The notes under the pieces: generated by a model
Seen by the model: only the letters and a program-made list of their open reading frames with translations
Databases searched by the model: none
What the model was told of the DNA's origin: nothing
From: Acanthochromis polyacanthus
Lineage: Eukaryota > Chordata > Actinopteri > Pomacentridae
Length of the DNA: 64,000 bases
Direction of reading: 5' to 3'
Assembly (NCBI RefSeq): GCF_021347895.1
Contig: NC_067117.1
Coordinates: 17,889,858 to 17,953,857, forward strand
Shown here: piece by piece, positions 61,991-64,000 of the stretch
Layout: every line of letters begins with the position of its first letter
How positions within the stretch are numbered: the first letter of the stretch is position 1
Made by a program: the position numbers and the translations under genes

Positions 61991-63904
61991 TCCTCCTTCA
62001 GTCCTGCCTCTTTCTCAAAGCAGTGCACAGTATTTGCATACAGTAACGCCTACAACATGTGCGTGCAGAAACACACATAAACCTGGAAGCAAATCCCTTT
62101 TTTGACTACCAGGTCTGTGCAGAGGTGTTTTTGCTGAACTATAGGCAATGAATCAGCATATTTACTTCTTTAATTGCCCGCCCACACACTGTAACACTGG
62201 CCTATACAAAAAAGGCACACACAAGCCTGCGTGCTAAGATGGCAATAACACTTGATGGGGAAATAACACACTACACTGTCATATATAATGTGTGTCTCTT
62301 TATTGTTAGTTATCCTACACTGCTGCTGCCACAATATAATACCATGACACGTTTCATAGCAATAACTTCTCAAGGGTATTTAAATCATTGACCAAAAGTT
62401 CTGTGAACTGCGTTATTAGGTGATCATTTAATGGCCGAAGTAGAAAGAAAGAAAAAAAATGGCCGAAGGGAGTCACAGGATGCATTTTTCAGAACCAACC
62501 ACAGAGCAAATAGCCAAAAGCCAATGACTGATGCAATGGGACTTAAATGAAAATCTCTAAGACATAACTGATTTGTTGTGACTTTGTACACAAGAAATCA
62601 CCTGCAAAAAGCTACTTCTTTAGGCTAAAAAACTTTTGGATCAATTAAGGTGGTGAAGTGCAAAGCAGCACAGGTTTTTCTCAATGTAAATATTGAATAT
62701 AATTGCATTCATGTGAGCACATAACTAAATGAAATATTAAGAATTCAGGACTGGCACCACACAAAGGCATACATCTATACACAGTCTCTGGTCTAGAATG
62801 TGTTTCTGTATGCTTTGAATGTTTATTGTCATTTGATTATTTTTCATCTTAGAAGAAACTATACAGCTGCATGTTTACTTCCCTGTGACTGACTGTTTTC
62901 TATAAGCCGGTATAGTACAAATCATCTTGATGCTCAAGTAAATACACACACAAGTCCATTCCTCCATGACAGCCACAGAGACAACAAATGAAAGAAACAG
63001 CAAAACACAAATATGAGCACTACTCGCTGAGAGGATCTTTCAAGGAGACTCCTAGAGGTGAGTCCATGCATAATAACAAAACATTAGGAAATGTCCAAAG
63101 TAAGGAAGACATTTGTGTTCTCGGTCAAATACAAAACTTCCCCCAAAAAGTAAGCAATTGGCTCTGTTTTCCTATTGTTTGTTGTATTTCATAAAGACTC
63201 AAGGACTCAAACTACCAGTTTGTATGGCCACAACTTGAATCTATCAATAAACGGCATTCAGTTTCCCCTTGTTAGACCTTAAGTCAAGTCTTTATACTAT
63301 AATACAGCAGATCAATACATATTTGCCTGTGAATAAGCAACGCCACATGTAGAATGTTAAGTGTCACATAGATTCCAATTTTTCGATGGATTTTCTGTGC
63401 GTGATGTGTTTTAGCTTTACCTACAGAATTATAATTAATAACACTGTCCAAGGGTCTTTCTCTTTTCTATGACTACGTCTAGCCCAGCTATTTGTATCCG
63501 TCCATCCATACTTTCTCCTACCCAATAACCCTTAATGAAGAAATACAAAACACACAAACCACTAATGATAGTCGTCCCAGTCACAACAGACGAGAACAGT
63601 GGCCGGCATGGTTCAGCAGGACCCTCCTGACAAGAATCCCTTGTTTGTACACAAAGCATTCAGCAGTGGGCCAGCTCCAGTTCTCATACTGCCCACAGTG
63701 TATTTACTGGGTTATTTTGGTCCAGGGGCAGGACCCCTGAAGGCCTTCAGCTTATTGGCTGGGGAAGCTGCGTTACTGTCAAGTCTGGCCAATCACAGGC
63801 CATAAGTGTAGGAGGGAGCATCACTGTGCAAGACAGCCTTGTACTCTTTGACAATGGCCTATCAAGGGGGCCAGACCAAAACATGCACACGAACACACAC
63901 ACAG

Positions 63905-63906
<2 letters not shown>
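61991..63906. other. Sequence upstream of the candidate tfeb exon 1, nothing else seen
   Basis: AT-rich, no conserved peptide on either strand. If exon 1 is right, the first few hundred bases next to 61990 would be the promoter. No TATA box or strong CpG island is visible. Confidence 0.4.
62032..62039 (-). promoter_or_regulatory. Octamer motif ATGCAAAT upstream of the candidate tfeb exon 1
   Basis: An exact POU-factor octamer on the minus strand, about 50-70 nt upstream of the candidate first exon. Position relative to a real transcription start is unproven. Confidence 0.25.

Positions 63907-64000
<94 letters not shown>
63907..64000. repeat. (AC)n microsatellite cut by the window end
   Basis: 94 nt of perfect AC continuing to the last base, so the true length is unknown. 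Confidence 0.97.

Overview
The window is vertebrate, almost certainly percomorph teleost, genomic DNA. It is intron-rich and has long (CA)n, (GA)n and homopolymer tracts. It carries decayed non-LTR retrotransposon pieces, MITEs and other interspersed repeats whose motifs I know from spiny-rayed fish genomes. There are no operons, CRISPR arrays or prokaryotic-style genes.

One protein-coding gene is clearly present: tfeb (transcription factor EB, MiT/TFE family), on the minus strand. Ten coding exons run from the ATG at 54567 down to the stop at 43140. All nine introns between them have GT-AG ends, and the exon phases join into one 523-residue reading frame. It holds an N-terminal Rag-binding-like segment, a short polyQ tract, the S142-like and S211-like regulatory serines, an acidic activation segment, the basic helix-loop-helix leucine zipper, a His/Gln-rich linker and a terminal SSRRSSFS serine cluster. 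A 5' UTR segment precedes the ATG in the same exon. A candidate non-coding first exon ends at a perfect GTAAGT donor at 61783. The 3' UTR probably ends near an AATAAA at 42543..42538.

Layout: 1-42.5 kb is a gene desert downstream of tfeb. It holds microsatellites, a repeat island at about 25.0-29.3 kb (TTAA-flanked MITE, duplicated repeat unit split by a second insertion, two decayed reverse-transcriptase fragments), and several AT-rich homeodomain-site-like blocks that read like conserved non-coding elements. 43.1-54.6 kb holds the tfeb coding exons, 54.6-61.8 kb the large first intron with a TCACGTGA (CLEAR/M-box) site, and 61.8-64 kb the putative promoter side, ending in a (CA)n run cut by the window edge.

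I found no unknown multi-gene system. The points most worth a second look are the teleost-specific changes in Tfeb, the possible autoregulatory E-box, the candidate first exon with an upstream ORF, the nested repeat insertion, and the candidate non-coding regulatory blocks.
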